From: Cyanobium sp. CZS48M
Lineage (GTDB): Bacteria; Cyanobacteriota; Cyanobacteriia; PCC-6307; Cyanobiaceae
Length of the DNA: 64,000 nt
Assembly (NCBI GenBank): GCA_030373145.1
Contig: JAUCZK010000001.1
Span: 186,001 to 250,000, forward strand
Reading direction: 5' to 3'
The notes under the pieces were generated by a model. The model searched no databases. It worked only from the letters and a program-made list of their open reading frames with translations, and was not told the DNA's origin. A program made the translations under genes and the position numbers. The number at the start of each line of letters is the position of its first letter. Position 1 is the stretch's first letter. Shown piece by piece: positions 46,795 through 54,920 of the stretch.

Positions 46795-47490
46795 TCAGGG
46801 CAGCACCGTCACCACTGTGCCCATGCGCACCAGAGCAAAGAGGTCGCGCACGTTCTCGTCGTACATGCGCACGCAGCCGTGGGAGACCGCCTGGCCAATG
46901 CTCTCCCGTTGGGGAGTGCCGTGGAAGCCGGCGGTGACGCAGCCCTTCACCTCCAGATGCTGTTGGCCGTTGAAGCCGCTCCTGCCGGCGCAGTCGCGGT
47001 AGAAGCCGATCCAGCGGCTACCCAGGGGGTTGTCGGGTCCGGGGGGGTAGAGCTTGCCGCTCACCGGATGCTTCCAGGTGGGATTGGGTGCCAACTCAAT
47101 CACCTGGAAGCGGCCCAGGGGGGTTTCCCAGCCGGGCATACCCACGGCCACCGGGAAACGGCGCAGCTCACGACCGTCCTCCAGGACCACCACCTGCCTC
47201 TTGCTGCGGTACAGCACCAGGCTGCGCTCAGGCTTCGGGGAAGCGATCGCCAGGGTGGCGCTGGGACCGGCCTGCGCTGGTGTCTGGGTCGGCGCCGGTG
47301 GCTGGTGGGTCGGCTGTGGTTGGAGGGCCGGGGTGTGGCGCAGCTCGATCGGCGGATGCCAGGCCTGTGGCGCTGAGAGCAGGGGCTTCCCGTCGGCCAG
47401 GGCACCGGCCGGTGACAGCAGGCCGCTACCAAGCAGCAGGCTCACCACGGGCATCGCGAAGCGGGACGGCACGGCCAGGAGTCGAGTCAC
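46795..47490 (-). CDS. L,D-transpeptidase (YkuD domain), secreted
   Basis: A 231-residue protein with a signal peptide (FAMPVVSLLLGSGLLSPAGALAD) and a Pro/Gln-rich linker of about 40 residues. The YkuD domain spans about 85-231 and has VVVLEDGRELRRFPVAVGMPGWETPLGRF, the catalytic HGTPQRESIGQAVSHGCVRM with nucleophile Cys206, and LFALVRMGTVVTVL. These enzymes make 3-3 peptidoglycan cross-links or attach proteins. The start is a GTG at 47490. It is divergent from the GAF gene. Confidence 0.92.
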   Translation of the reverse strand: MTRLLAVPSRFAMPVVSLLLGSGLLSPAGALADGKPLLSAPQAWHPPIELRHTPALQPQPTHQPPAPTQTPAQAGPSATLAIASPKPERSLVLYRSKRQVVVLEDGRELRRFPVAVGMPGWETPLGRFQVIELAPNPTWKHPVSGKLYPPGPDNPLGSRWIGFYRDCAGRSGFNGQQHLEVKGCVTAGFHGTPQRESIGQAVSHGCVRMYDENVRDLFALVRMGTVVTVLP

Positions 47491-47616
47491 AAGCTGTTGA
47501 CACCTAGGCTACCCATGGCGGTTTCGCAGCACCGGGATGGCCACGACCGCGATTCGGAGGATGGAGGGAAAGCCGTGGCCCTGTGCCCCGGAGAGTCCTT
47601 GCCCTCTCTGGAGACC

Positions 47617-48585
47617 ATGACCCCCTTCCCCGACTATCCGACTCCCGCCGATGAGGAAGAGCGGCTGCGGTCGCTGGAGAGGACTCTGCTGCTCGACAGC
47701 GAATCGGACGCGGACCTGGACCGCATCACCACCCTGGCCTCCGAGACCCTGGACACACCGATCGCCCTGATCTCGCTGGTGGATCGGGAGCGTCAGTGGT
47801 TTCTCTCCAGAGTGGGCCTCGAGGCCTCCCAGACACCCCGGTCCATGGCGTTCTGCGCCCACGCGATCACCCAGCAGTGCTCGACGCTGGTGGTGCCTGA
47901 CGCCCTGGACGACTCCCGCTTCAACACCAATCCGCTGGTGGTGTCGGAGCCGAAGATCCGCTTCTATGCCGGCGCCCAGCTCAGACCCCAGGACGGGCAA
48001 CCCCTCGGCACCCTCTGTGTGATCGATCGGACACCCCGCCAGTTCAGCCCACGGCAGCTGCGCTGGCTCCAGCTCTTCTCTGAGCAGGTGAGCCGTGAAA
48101 TCGAGCTGCGCCAGCGGCTGGCGCGTTGTCCCATCACCGGGTTCTTCAACCGCAGGTCATTCGAGATGCTCTGTCAGAAGGAGTTCGAGCGGGCCCGGCG
48201 CACTCATGGAACCCTGACTCTGCTGCTGCTCAGGGTTGAGAATCTCGATCAGGTGCGAGGGCTGGCCGAAGCCACGGCTCCCGATGGCCTTGTCGGTGAA
48301 CTCGCCGAGCGGTTCAGCGCGCTGGCGGCGGAGCCCGATCTGCTGGGCCGCTATTCCGATGCCTGCTTCGCGATGCTTCTGGTCGGGGCTTCGCCGGAGC
48401 GGGAGCAGGCCGTGTCCGATACCCTGCGGAGCGCTTCGGTGCGCTCTCTGCATCCTCAGCTCCTGATCGGCATGAGCCGCCTGGACGCGGAGGATCTGAG
48501 CGCCGTCGATCTGCTCATCCGCGCCGACAACGCCCTGTTCCTGGCCCGGGCGGTGGAGCCGATCAAGCCTTCGCCGGGCCCTTGA
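47617..48585 (+). CDS. GAF and degenerate GGDEF domain protein
   Basis: A 322-residue protein. Residues 31-160 form a GAF domain (DLDRITTLASETLDTPIALISLVDRERQWFLSRVGLEA then SMAFCAHAITQ). Residues 165-312 resemble a GGDEF domain, with PITGFFNRRSFEMLCQKEFERARR, but the signature site reads RYSDACFAML (245-254) instead of RxGGDEFxxL, so cyclase activity should be lost. It may act as a sensor or c-di-GMP-type receptor by analogy. The start is the ATG at 47617 after CTGGAGA; longer frames begin at 47515 (ATG) and 47497 (TTG). The next gene overlaps its stop by 4 bp. Confidence 0.82.
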   Translation: MTPFPDYPTPADEEERLRSLERTLLLDSESDADLDRITTLASETLDTPIALISLVDRERQWFLSRVGLEASQTPRSMAFCAHAITQQCSTLVVPDALDDSRFNTNPLVVSEPKIRFYAGAQLRPQDGQPLGTLCVIDRTPRQFSPRQLRWLQLFSEQVSREIELRQRLARCPITGFFNRRSFEMLCQKEFERARRTHGTLTLLLLRVENLDQVRGLAEATAPDGLVGELAERFSALAAEPDLLGRYSDACFAMLLVGASPEREQAVSDTLRSASVRSLHPQLLIGMSRLDAEDLSAVDLLIRADNALFLARAVEPIKPSPGP

Positions 48586-49136
48586 AAAGTCGGCCGGTGG
48601 TTCTGCCTGTTGTGCTCTCGACCGTGCTGCTGCTGGGGCTCCTGGCTGTGGTGAACCGGAGACACCCGAGCCAGGAGCCCCACCACACGGCCATGGCCCT
48701 CACGCTGCCCTCGGCCCAGGATGTGGAGCGTCCCGGACTGGTGTTCAGTGATCGAGACGGCCACAAGCCCCGATCGAGCTCCTTGTCCTTCTGGATGTTG
48801 CACAAGAGCAAGAAGGTCTGGTTCCGCGTCCCTGATGCGGCGCCGGGGAGCGATCTTCAGCCGATGCTCCTGTACCGCGGTCGGCGCATCCTGTTCGGGG
48901 GTGATCTGGCCAACTTGTCGCCCAGCCAAAGCCAGCGGCTGAAACGCGACAGCATTCTCTGGGGTGATGCCGTCGCCCATGGCTGGGGTGTGGGTCCTGA
49001 GCACACCAACTACTACCTGTTCATCTGGACCCGCTGGTCGTGGCTGCATCCAGCCTTCAGGTCTCCATCGCGCTTCAGCCTGCGTTATCGGCCCCCAACG
49101 GCGCCTGAGAGGGCAGCAGATCGATCCGATGGCTGA
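48582..49136 (+). CDS. Membrane-anchored protein, function unknown
   Basis: A 184-residue protein starting at a TTG that overlaps the previous stop. The N-terminus has one hydrophobic span (VVLPVVLSTVLLLGLLAVV), and the rest is probably outside the cytoplasm. It is rich in Trp and Arg in the middle (KVWFRVPDAA, ILFGGDLANLSPSQSQRLKRDSILWGD) and later LFIWTRWSWLHPAF. I recognise no family. It is co-transcribed with the GAF-GGDEF gene, which suggests a shared surface or signalling role. It ends by overlapping the facing RsbW-like gene by 62 bp. Confidence 0.65.
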   Translation: MKSRPVVLPVVLSTVLLLGLLAVVNRRHPSQEPHHTAMALTLPSAQDVERPGLVFSDRDGHKPRSSSLSFWMLHKSKKVWFRVPDAAPGSDLQPMLLYRGRRILFGGDLANLSPSQSQRLKRDSILWGDAVAHGWGVGPEHTNYYLFIWTRWSWLHPAFRSPSRFSLRYRPPTAPERAADRSDG

Positions 49137-49587
49137 TCGTCAGCCGGCACCCCTGCTCACCCCGGCGTTGGTAGGTGATCTGCCAGCCACGCTGCCGCTG
49201 CAGCTGCCGCAGCAGCACTATGCCCCAGTGGGCCTCCCGCTCCAGTGGGTCGTAGTCGTTGCTCGCCTGTTCCCTGTCGAGCTGGCGCCAGGCCTCCTCC
49301 ATGTCGTAACCCGGGCCGTGGTCGTCGATCTGGATGCGGAGTTCAACGCTGGAGCGTGAGAGCTCGATGGCGATCGGGGGGGGCGGCGAGAGGTCGCGGT
49401 GGGCATGGCGGACCGCATTGCTGAAGCCCTCCATCAAGGCGGTCTGGCCTTCCACCCAGAGTGTGTCGTTGATCTGCGCCGAGCGCATTCGCTCAAAACG
49501 TGCGAGAACCTCGACGACGCCATCGAGCTGACTGGGTACCAGAAAGGACTCCCGATGGCTGGGGCTGGCGCTCGCCATGGCGATCAC
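49075..49587 (-). CDS. RsbW-like anti-sigma / partner-switching ATP-binding kinase
   Basis: A 170-residue HATPase_c_2 protein of the RsbW/SpoIIAB type, which phosphorylates STAS-domain antagonists and binds sigma factors or other targets. The N-box is EGFSNAVRHAH (53-63), the G1 region DDHGPGYD (88-95), and HWGIVLLRQLQ (120-130) corresponds to the G2 ATP-lid area. The start is a GTG at 49587 overlapping the sugar transferase stop by 4 bp, or an ATG at 49578. It is the last gene of the polysaccharide operon. Its 3' end overlaps the facing gene by 62 bp. Confidence 0.88.
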   Translation of the reverse strand: MIAMASASPSHRESFLVPSQLDGVVEVLARFERMRSAQINDTLWVEGQTALMEGFSNAVRHAHRDLSPPPPIAIELSRSSVELRIQIDDHGPGYDMEEAWRQLDREQASNDYDPLEREAHWGIVLLRQLQRQRGWQITYQRRGEQGCRLTISHRIDLLPSQAPLGADNAG

Positions 49588-50579
49588 ATCCCGCCAGCCT
49601 TACGACTGAACACCACAAGGATCGTTCTCAGGATCAGCTTCAGATCATGGAGCAGGCTCCAGTTCTGCTGATAACGGAGATCCAGGGCAATCACATCCTC
49701 GAAACGGCGAATCGATGAACGACCGCTCACCTGCCATTCACCACTGAGTCCTGGCTTGACATCGAAACGCTGCCAGTTCGGCACGTCGTAGAGCCCAACT
49801 TCATCCGGAGTGGAGGGGCGGGTGCCGATCAGGCTCATGTCACCGATGAGCACATTCCAGAACTGAGGCAGCTCATCGAGGCTGGTCTTGCGCAGGATGC
49901 GGCCCACCCGGGTGATGCGCGGATCGTTCTCGTTCTTGAAGAAGGCCCCATCCGCCTGGTTGGCCACGCTGCTCTTGAGGGCCTCGGCCTGCGCCACCAT
50001 CGAGCGGAACTTCCAGATGCGGAAACGACGCCCCATCCAGCCGCAACGAACCTGGGAGAACAGGATCGGTCCCGGACTGTCGCAGCGAATGGCGATCGCA
50101 ATCGGCACGAAGAGCGCGGCCGTGATCGACAGTCCGACCAGGGCGCCAGCGATGTCGATCAACCTCTTCGTGCGCGAGCGCACGGAGGGGTGGGTCTGCG
50201 GTGGCCGTCGATCCTCCCGGCGTCCGGGCGTGGCCACGACAGCGTCGGTGTGGTCGGTGATCGGCAGACGAGACTCCAGCCCCGTCATCGTCAGGGCCAG
50301 GCGCACCTGATGGTTCACGCTCCAGGCCTGCAGGGGGAGGGAGCGGGCCTGGGCCAGCTTGATGGCGCCCACCAACGCACCAATGCCGCTGCTGTCGATC
50401 ACCACGGTGTGGCCGAAGTCGAGCACGACAGCCTTCAACTCCGGCGCCGAGAGCCAGCTGGGGAGGTCATCGCGCAGTTGGATGGCCTCGGCCACGGTGA
50501 GCCGGGGTGGCAGCTGGATCAGCAAGGTGCCGTGACGCTGGCAGAGGCCACAGGGATTGGGCTTGGGCGGGGGTTCCAT
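49584..50579 (-). CDS. STAS domain fused to initiating sugar transferase
   Basis: A 331-residue fusion. Residues about 13-112 form a STAS (anti-sigma antagonist) domain with LTVAEAIQLRDDLPSWL and VVLDFGHTVVIDSSGIGALVGAI, where Ser63 in DSSGIG sits at the phosphorylation site. A Pro/Arg linker (113-137) precedes a bacterial sugar transferase (PF02397), with KRLIDIAGALVGLSITAALFVPIAIAI (membrane span), WKFRSM, and the catalytic KTSLDELPQFWNVLIGDMSLIGTRP (Asp235, Glu236). Such enzymes load the first sugar phosphate onto undecaprenyl phosphate. The start is the ATG at 50579; the longer frame overlaps the previous gene. Coupled to the RsbW-like gene. Confidence 0.9.
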   Translation of the reverse strand: MEPPPKPNPCGLCQRHGTLLIQLPPRLTVAEAIQLRDDLPSWLSAPELKAVVLDFGHTVVIDSSGIGALVGAIKLAQARSLPLQAWSVNHQVRLALTMTGLESRLPITDHTDAVVATPGRREDRRPPQTHPSVRSRTKRLIDIAGALVGLSITAALFVPIAIAIRCDSPGPILFSQVRCGWMGRRFRIWKFRSMVAQAEALKSSVANQADGAFFKNENDPRITRVGRILRKTSLDELPQFWNVLIGDMSLIGTRPSTPDEVGLYDVPNWQRFDVKPGLSGEWQVSGRSSIRRFEDVIALDLRYQQNWSLLHDLKLILRTILVVFSRKAGGM

Positions 50580-50586
50580 GGATTCT

Positions 50587-51108
50587 TCAGGCTCCGCTGT
50601 GGCGCTCAGGGCGGCCGTCGGCGGTGGTGAGCCGCCCGGCGAAACGCCGATGGAGGCTTGCTGAGAGCACCTGGGCGGAGTGCTCGGAGAGATCGCTGAT
50701 CGAAGCGTGTCTGGGCCGCTCCAGGAAACGCACCAGATCGCCGGGGCACCAGCCAATCGGCACGTCCATCTGGGAGAGGGCCATCGCCAGTTCCACCTGG
50801 TGATCATCGACATGTTCCTGAAAACGCTGGGATCGTGGCACCAGGATGTAAGGCTTGCTGAGCTGATCGAGCAACAGCACGGTTCCTTCACCGCAGTGGG
50901 CGATCACCAGCCGCGAGCGCTCGATCAGCTCACGGAACGCGTCCTCCTTGAGCATCCGATATACCGTGGCCCCACTGGGCAATGCTGTGCAGGTGCCGTA
51001 CTGCACAACCACCTCTTCCTGGATCAAGTCCTCTTCGAGCAGGATCTCGATCCACTGCATCAGCCGGTTGAAGGGGTATTGCTCGGTGCCCACGGTGATG
51101 AAAATCAT
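50587..51108 (-). CDS. PssE/Alg13-like glycosyltransferase subunit
   Basis: A 173-residue protein that starts MIFITVGTEQYPFNRLMQWIE, the typical Alg13/PssE opening. LVIAHCGEGTVLLLDQLSKPYILVPRSQRFQEHVDDHQVELAMAL is the nucleotide-sugar binding region of the family. It works as a pair with the PssD/Alg14-like protein encoded just upstream: PssE carries the catalytic half while PssD anchors it to the membrane, as in rhizobial and streptococcal glucuronosyl- or galactosyltransferases. The ATG at 51108 overlaps the PssD stop by 4 bp. Confidence 0.88.
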   Translation of the reverse strand: MIFITVGTEQYPFNRLMQWIEILLEEDLIQEEVVVQYGTCTALPSGATVYRMLKEDAFRELIERSRLVIAHCGEGTVLLLDQLSKPYILVPRSQRFQEHVDDHQVELAMALSQMDVPIGWCPGDLVRFLERPRHASISDLSEHSAQVLSASLHRRFAGRLTTADGRPERHSGA

Positions 51109-51602
51109 CGAACCACTCCATCCAGGACTGAAGCCGCACGTCCTGCCGGATCCAGCAGTAGATCCGAAATCAGCTCCGCCCGGGGATAGCGGCTCTGCAG
51201 CTGAGGCCAATGCACGTAGAGCACATGCAGAAAGGGCCTGACCAGGCGGGCCGAGAGGCTGAGGCTGTGGATCCTGGTGATCGATTCGATGAACACCACC
51301 TGGCTGCCGAACAGGCGGCCGAGCAGGAGAAAGGGAACGGCAACCCCGGCCCCGGTGGAGAGGATCAGGGTGGGACGTGTCCGGCGAAGGATCCCCAGCG
51401 CCAACCCCAGATTCCTCAGCAGGTTGGGCAGGTTGCGGTTGGTGGGGCTGAAGGCCCAGCGCACCGCTTCCCCCTGCAACTCCTGCTCCGTGGTGGCCGT
51501 GCGGAAGGTCACCCACAGCCGTGGATAGTCTCCCCAGAAGGGTCTGAGTTGCTGCAGGGCCTTGAAATGCCCCCCGGAGGAGCAGACCAGCAGGATGGTC
51601 AT
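51105..51602 (-). CDS. PssD/Alg14-like glycosyltransferase subunit
   Basis: A 165-residue protein starting MTILLVCSSGGHFKALQQLRPF, with the Alg14 GGH motif, followed by RWAFSPTNRNLPNLLRNLGLALGILRRTRPTLILSTGAGVAVPFLLLGRLFG and VVFIESITRIHSLSLSARLVRPF. It is the membrane-anchoring partner of the PssE-like subunit encoded next. Together they add the second sugar of the exopolysaccharide unit in related systems. It overlaps its neighbours by 4 bp on both sides. Confidence 0.88.
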   Translation of the reverse strand: MTILLVCSSGGHFKALQQLRPFWGDYPRLWVTFRTATTEQELQGEAVRWAFSPTNRNLPNLLRNLGLALGILRRTRPTLILSTGAGVAVPFLLLGRLFGSQVVFIESITRIHSLSLSARLVRPFLHVLYVHWPQLQSRYPRAELISDLLLDPAGRAASVLDGVVR

Positions 51603-52663
51603 GGTTCTGCTCCGCCGGAGCCTGTTGCGCTATCTCCCGGACGAGCGTCCTGGCGCATCCTTCGCTCCTGGCTCGATCCCGTGAGTCTGATCATGCTGGA
51701 TTCCATTCGGCGATACAGCCAATCAGGAAGCAGCCAGAGCAGATAGGCCGCCCCCAGGCTGATCAGGGTGCGGCGGGGTTCTTCCAGCAGGATTCGGACG
51801 TGGCTGGCGAGAGCTTTGTGCATCAGCTGCACCGCCAGAGCGGGTTGCCGTTGCCGGATTGCGCGCCTAGCGAGATAGCGCAGTTGGTAGGCCCTGGCCC
51901 TGGGGGCCCAGCGGGCGATGAAGCCCGGATGACTGGTGGCGGTCTTGGTGAGGACTCGCTCCCAGGCGGCGTACTGCTGCTCGAGGTTGGCGGAGAGGCC
52001 ACCGGCATTGACCCGGTAGAGGGTCAGCGCTTCCGGCAGACCCTCGAAACGCCAGTTGGTCTGCAGGGCGATCCGCAACCAGCACTCAATGTCCTCTGAC
52101 TGGCGGAAGGAATCATCGAAGTAATAATCTTCGGGTTCGCCATAGAGGTTGGCCTGGAAACGAATGGCCTCCAGCACCTCCCGGCGGATCACAACCGCTG
52201 AGCCATTTCCGATTGGATTGCGGCAGAAGATCAGCTCCGGCGTGATGTCGTTCAACTGGGGCATCTGATAGATCCCCAGTGGCGACCCGTCTTCATTGAT
52301 GAAGCCGGAACGAGAAAAGCTCACCCCCACCTCATGACGGTGCTGGAAATGGTCCAAATGCCGCTTGATCTTCTCGGGCAGCCAAAGGTCGTCGCTGTCA
52401 AGAAAGGCGCAATAGGCTCCTTTGGCCTGGCGGATTCCCGTGTTTCGGGCCCCGGCGAGTCCCCTGTTGCGCTGCTGCAGGATCCTCAGCCTTGGATCGG
52501 TGAACTCCCGGCAGATGGCGGGTCCCGTGTCGGTGGAGCCATCATCGACCACCAGGATCTCCAGATGGGGATAGGTCTGGGCGAACACCGACTCGAGCGT
52601 GGCGCCTACGGTGGCCGCGCTGTTGTAGAGCGGAATGATCACCGAGACGAGCGGATTCGTCAT
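51599..52663 (-). CDS. Family 2 glycosyltransferase
   Basis: A 354-residue GT2 enzyme. The nucleotide-sugar fold opens with VSVIIPLYNSAATVGATLESVFAQTYPHLEILVVDDGSTD, then has RGLAGARNTGIRQAKGAYCAFLDSDDLWLP, where DSD is the metal-binding site, and later SEDIECWLRIAL. The C-terminal half (about 230-354) is helical and probably membrane-associated. The transferred sugar is unknown. It overlaps the preceding GT2 and PssD genes by 4 bp. Sequence similarity to the other GT2 suggests a local duplication. Confidence 0.9.
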   Translation of the reverse strand: MTNPLVSVIIPLYNSAATVGATLESVFAQTYPHLEILVVDDGSTDTGPAICREFTDPRLRILQQRNRGLAGARNTGIRQAKGAYCAFLDSDDLWLPEKIKRHLDHFQHRHEVGVSFSRSGFINEDGSPLGIYQMPQLNDITPELIFCRNPIGNGSAVVIRREVLEAIRFQANLYGEPEDYYFDDSFRQSEDIECWLRIALQTNWRFEGLPEALTLYRVNAGGLSANLEQQYAAWERVLTKTATSHPGFIARWAPRARAYQLRYLARRAIRQRQPALAVQLMHKALASHVRILLEEPRRTLISLGAAYLLWLLPDWLYRRMESSMIRLTGSSQERRMRQDARPGDSATGSGGAEP

Positions 52664-53628
52664 GGCTGGCCCCTTCGGACGCCGAAAGCTGCCCGCACGC
52701 GGCTGATCCAGGCCCTCAGCAGCACCGCCGCCCAGGTCAGCCAGGTGCGCCGGGGGTGTTTCCAGAGCAGGGCGGGATCGGAGCGCAGGGCCCGTGCCAT
52801 GTAGTCGGATCCCTGGGCGGCTGCTGAACGCAGACGAAGACTACGGCGAGCCAGGTAGCGCAATTGAATCGCACGGGCCTCATTCAGATGCTTCTCCACC
52901 AGCTCCGGGGCATAGCGGCGTGCCTGCTCCACCATCTGCTCCCAGCCGGTCTCCATTCGAGCGAGCTGGCCCGAGAGCCCACCGACGCTGGTGCGGTAGC
53001 CGGTGAGTACCTCAGGCACTCCGGCGATCTCCCAGTCCGTGCAGCAGCGAACCCGCAGCAGCCATTCCAGGTCTTCGCTGTAACTCATCGATTCCAGGAA
53101 GCCCCCTACCTCCTCCAGCACGAGGCGCCGCACCACCCAGTTGGAGGTGGTGGTGGTGGGATTTTCCGAGAGAAAGTCCTCGGCGCGAAGATCGCGCAGC
53201 TTCGAGCTCGACACCTGGCCCGTGGGCACACCTTCGGGGGTGAGCACCTCCACTCGGGCGAAGCTCACCCCCAGGCGAGGTTCGGCCCGGAACTGTTCCA
53301 GGTGTCGCTCCAGCTTGGTGGGATGCCAGAGGTCATCGGCATCGAGGAAGGCCACGATCGGGCCCCGGCTGCGGGCCACCCCAAGATTGCGGGCGGCCGA
53401 AACCCCCCTGTTCGGGGCGCAGATCAAGCCCAGCCGCTCGTCACCGGCCTGCAGCCGGCGCACGCAGTCGGCGGTGCCGTCGCGGGAGCCGTCATCGATC
53501 ACCAGGAGCTGCCAGTCGCTCCAGGTCTGGGCCTGCACAGCGGCAATCGTCGCCGGCAGTGAACTCTCGGCGTCGAAGGCTGGAATCACCACCGACACCA
53601 TGGGCTCCCCTTGAGCTTGGCTCAGCAT
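52660..53628 (-). CDS. Family 2 glycosyltransferase
   Basis: A 322-residue GT2 enzyme with VSVVIPAFDAESSLPATIAAVQAQTWSDWQLLVIDDGSRDG, then GVSAARNLGVARSRGPIVAFLDADDLWHPTK carrying the DAD metal site, and SEDLEWLLRVR. The layout, including a helical C-terminus with basic and aromatic residues, mirrors the gene at 51599, which suggests tandem duplication. The start is the ATG at 53628 (MLSQAQGEPMVSV), sharing one base with the stop of the flippase gene. Substrate unknown. Confidence 0.9.
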   Translation of the reverse strand: MLSQAQGEPMVSVVIPAFDAESSLPATIAAVQAQTWSDWQLLVIDDGSRDGTADCVRRLQAGDERLGLICAPNRGVSAARNLGVARSRGPIVAFLDADDLWHPTKLERHLEQFRAEPRLGVSFARVEVLTPEGVPTGQVSSSKLRDLRAEDFLSENPTTTTSNWVVRRLVLEEVGGFLESMSYSEDLEWLLRVRCCTDWEIAGVPEVLTGYRTSVGGLSGQLARMETGWEQMVEQARRYAPELVEKHLNEARAIQLRYLARRSLRLRSAAAQGSDYMARALRSDPALLWKHPRRTWLTWAAVLLRAWISRVRAAFGVRRGQP

Positions 53629-54920
53629 CAGGCCAGCTCCCGGGCGGGGGAATGCAGCAACCGCCTGGCCCAGACCAGATACAGGGGCTGCAGGACCAGG
53701 TGGGTGACCATCACCGCCACGGCCACCCCGAGAATCCCCCAGCCGGTTCCCACCAGAATCGCCAGGGCCAGGAGCACTGTGAAGATCAGGTTCCAACGCA
53801 GATCCACCTGGGGGAGACCCACGGCACGGAAGAGCATCGAGGCGGCGTTGGCGAAGGGCCTGGAGAGGGCCGAGAGACAGATCAGGATCAGCACCGGCAC
53901 CGCCCCCCGCTCCACCCACTGGGCTCCGAACACGATCGGCACGTAGAGCGGGGCCAGGCTGGACTGAAGGGCCACCAAGGGGCCGATCACCAGGGCGGTG
54001 GTGCGCAGGTTGCGGTTGAAACGCCGCTGCAGCTCTCCCGGGTCGGAGCGCACGTCACAGAGGTCGGAGTACATCGAAACCCCCATCGCATTCACGGCAC
54101 TCAGGCTCAGGCCCAGGCCCGCATTGAAGGCGAAGTAGTAGACACCCAGCGGGGCCAGCCCTAGGAAGCGACCGATCAGCAGATAGTCGATGTTCTCCCG
54201 CAGGGTGTTGAGCAACTCGACGCCGAGAATGCGACTGCCGAAGCCCAGTATCCGCTGCCAGTGGCGGATCGTGAAGGCCTGCACCGGCCGCCAGGCCTGG
54301 TACCTATACATCATCAGCACCCAGATCGGTGCCACCAGCAGTTTGGGCAGAACGATGGCCCACATGCCGAGTCCCATCAGGGCCAGCCCGCCGGTGAGCA
54401 GGTTGTCGGTCACCACCTGGGCGAGGTTGGTGAGGCTGAACACATTCAGGCGGTTCTCGCGGCGAATCAGGGCCGTCTGCACCATGGCCAGGGGATAGAT
54501 CAGATAGGTGCAGCCGATCGCCATGATCGGCATGATCAGCTTGGGGTTGCCGAAGAAGCGGGCCACGGCGAAGGAGCCGATGGTCTGGATCAGGAACAGG
54601 CCCCCGCCCAGCAACCAGTTCAGCCAGTAGGCCGTGACGCAGAGCTCCTCCACATCGGTGGCATCGGCCTGAACGAGCTTGTCGCCGATGCCGTTTCGGG
54701 TGAACACCCGGATGAATTCATGGGTGGTGAGCACGATGGCGGCCAGCCCGTAATCCTCCGGGGTGAGCAGGCGGGCCAGGATGATCGTGGCCAGCAGTCG
54801 CGACACCCGGATTCCAAGCTCCGAGAGCCCCATCCAACCCACGTTGCGCACGAAGCGATCGCCGGCCAGCCGTGCGCGCAAGCCTTGCAAGCGGGTCAGG
54901 AGCGTGGCCAGCCCGCTCAT
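53628..54920 (-). CDS. Wzx/PST-type polysaccharide flippase
   Basis: A 430-residue integral membrane protein of the polysaccharide transporter (MATE-like Wzx) group with about 12 hydrophobic spans. Family text includes WMGLSELGIRVSRLLATIILARLLTPEDYGLAAIVLTTHEFIRVFTRNGIGDKLVQ at the N-terminus and ENIDYLLIGRFLGLAPLGVYYFAFNAG in the middle. It flips lipid-linked repeat units across the membrane. The start is the ATG at 54920; it overlaps the GT4 gene by 4 bp and the next gene by 1 bp. Confidence 0.88.
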   Translation of the reverse strand: MSGLATLLTRLQGLRARLAGDRFVRNVGWMGLSELGIRVSRLLATIILARLLTPEDYGLAAIVLTTHEFIRVFTRNGIGDKLVQADATDVEELCVTAYWLNWLLGGGLFLIQTIGSFAVARFFGNPKLIMPIMAIGCTYLIYPLAMVQTALIRRENRLNVFSLTNLAQVVTDNLLTGGLALMGLGMWAIVLPKLLVAPIWVLMMYRYQAWRPVQAFTIRHWQRILGFGSRILGVELLNTLRENIDYLLIGRFLGLAPLGVYYFAFNAGLGLSLSAVNAMGVSMYSDLCDVRSDPGELQRRFNRNLRTTALVIGPLVALQSSLAPLYVPIVFGAQWVERGAVPVLILICLSALSRPFANAASMLFRAVGLPQVDLRWNLIFTVLLALAILVGTGWGILGVAVAVMVTHLVLQPLYLVWARRLLHSPARELA

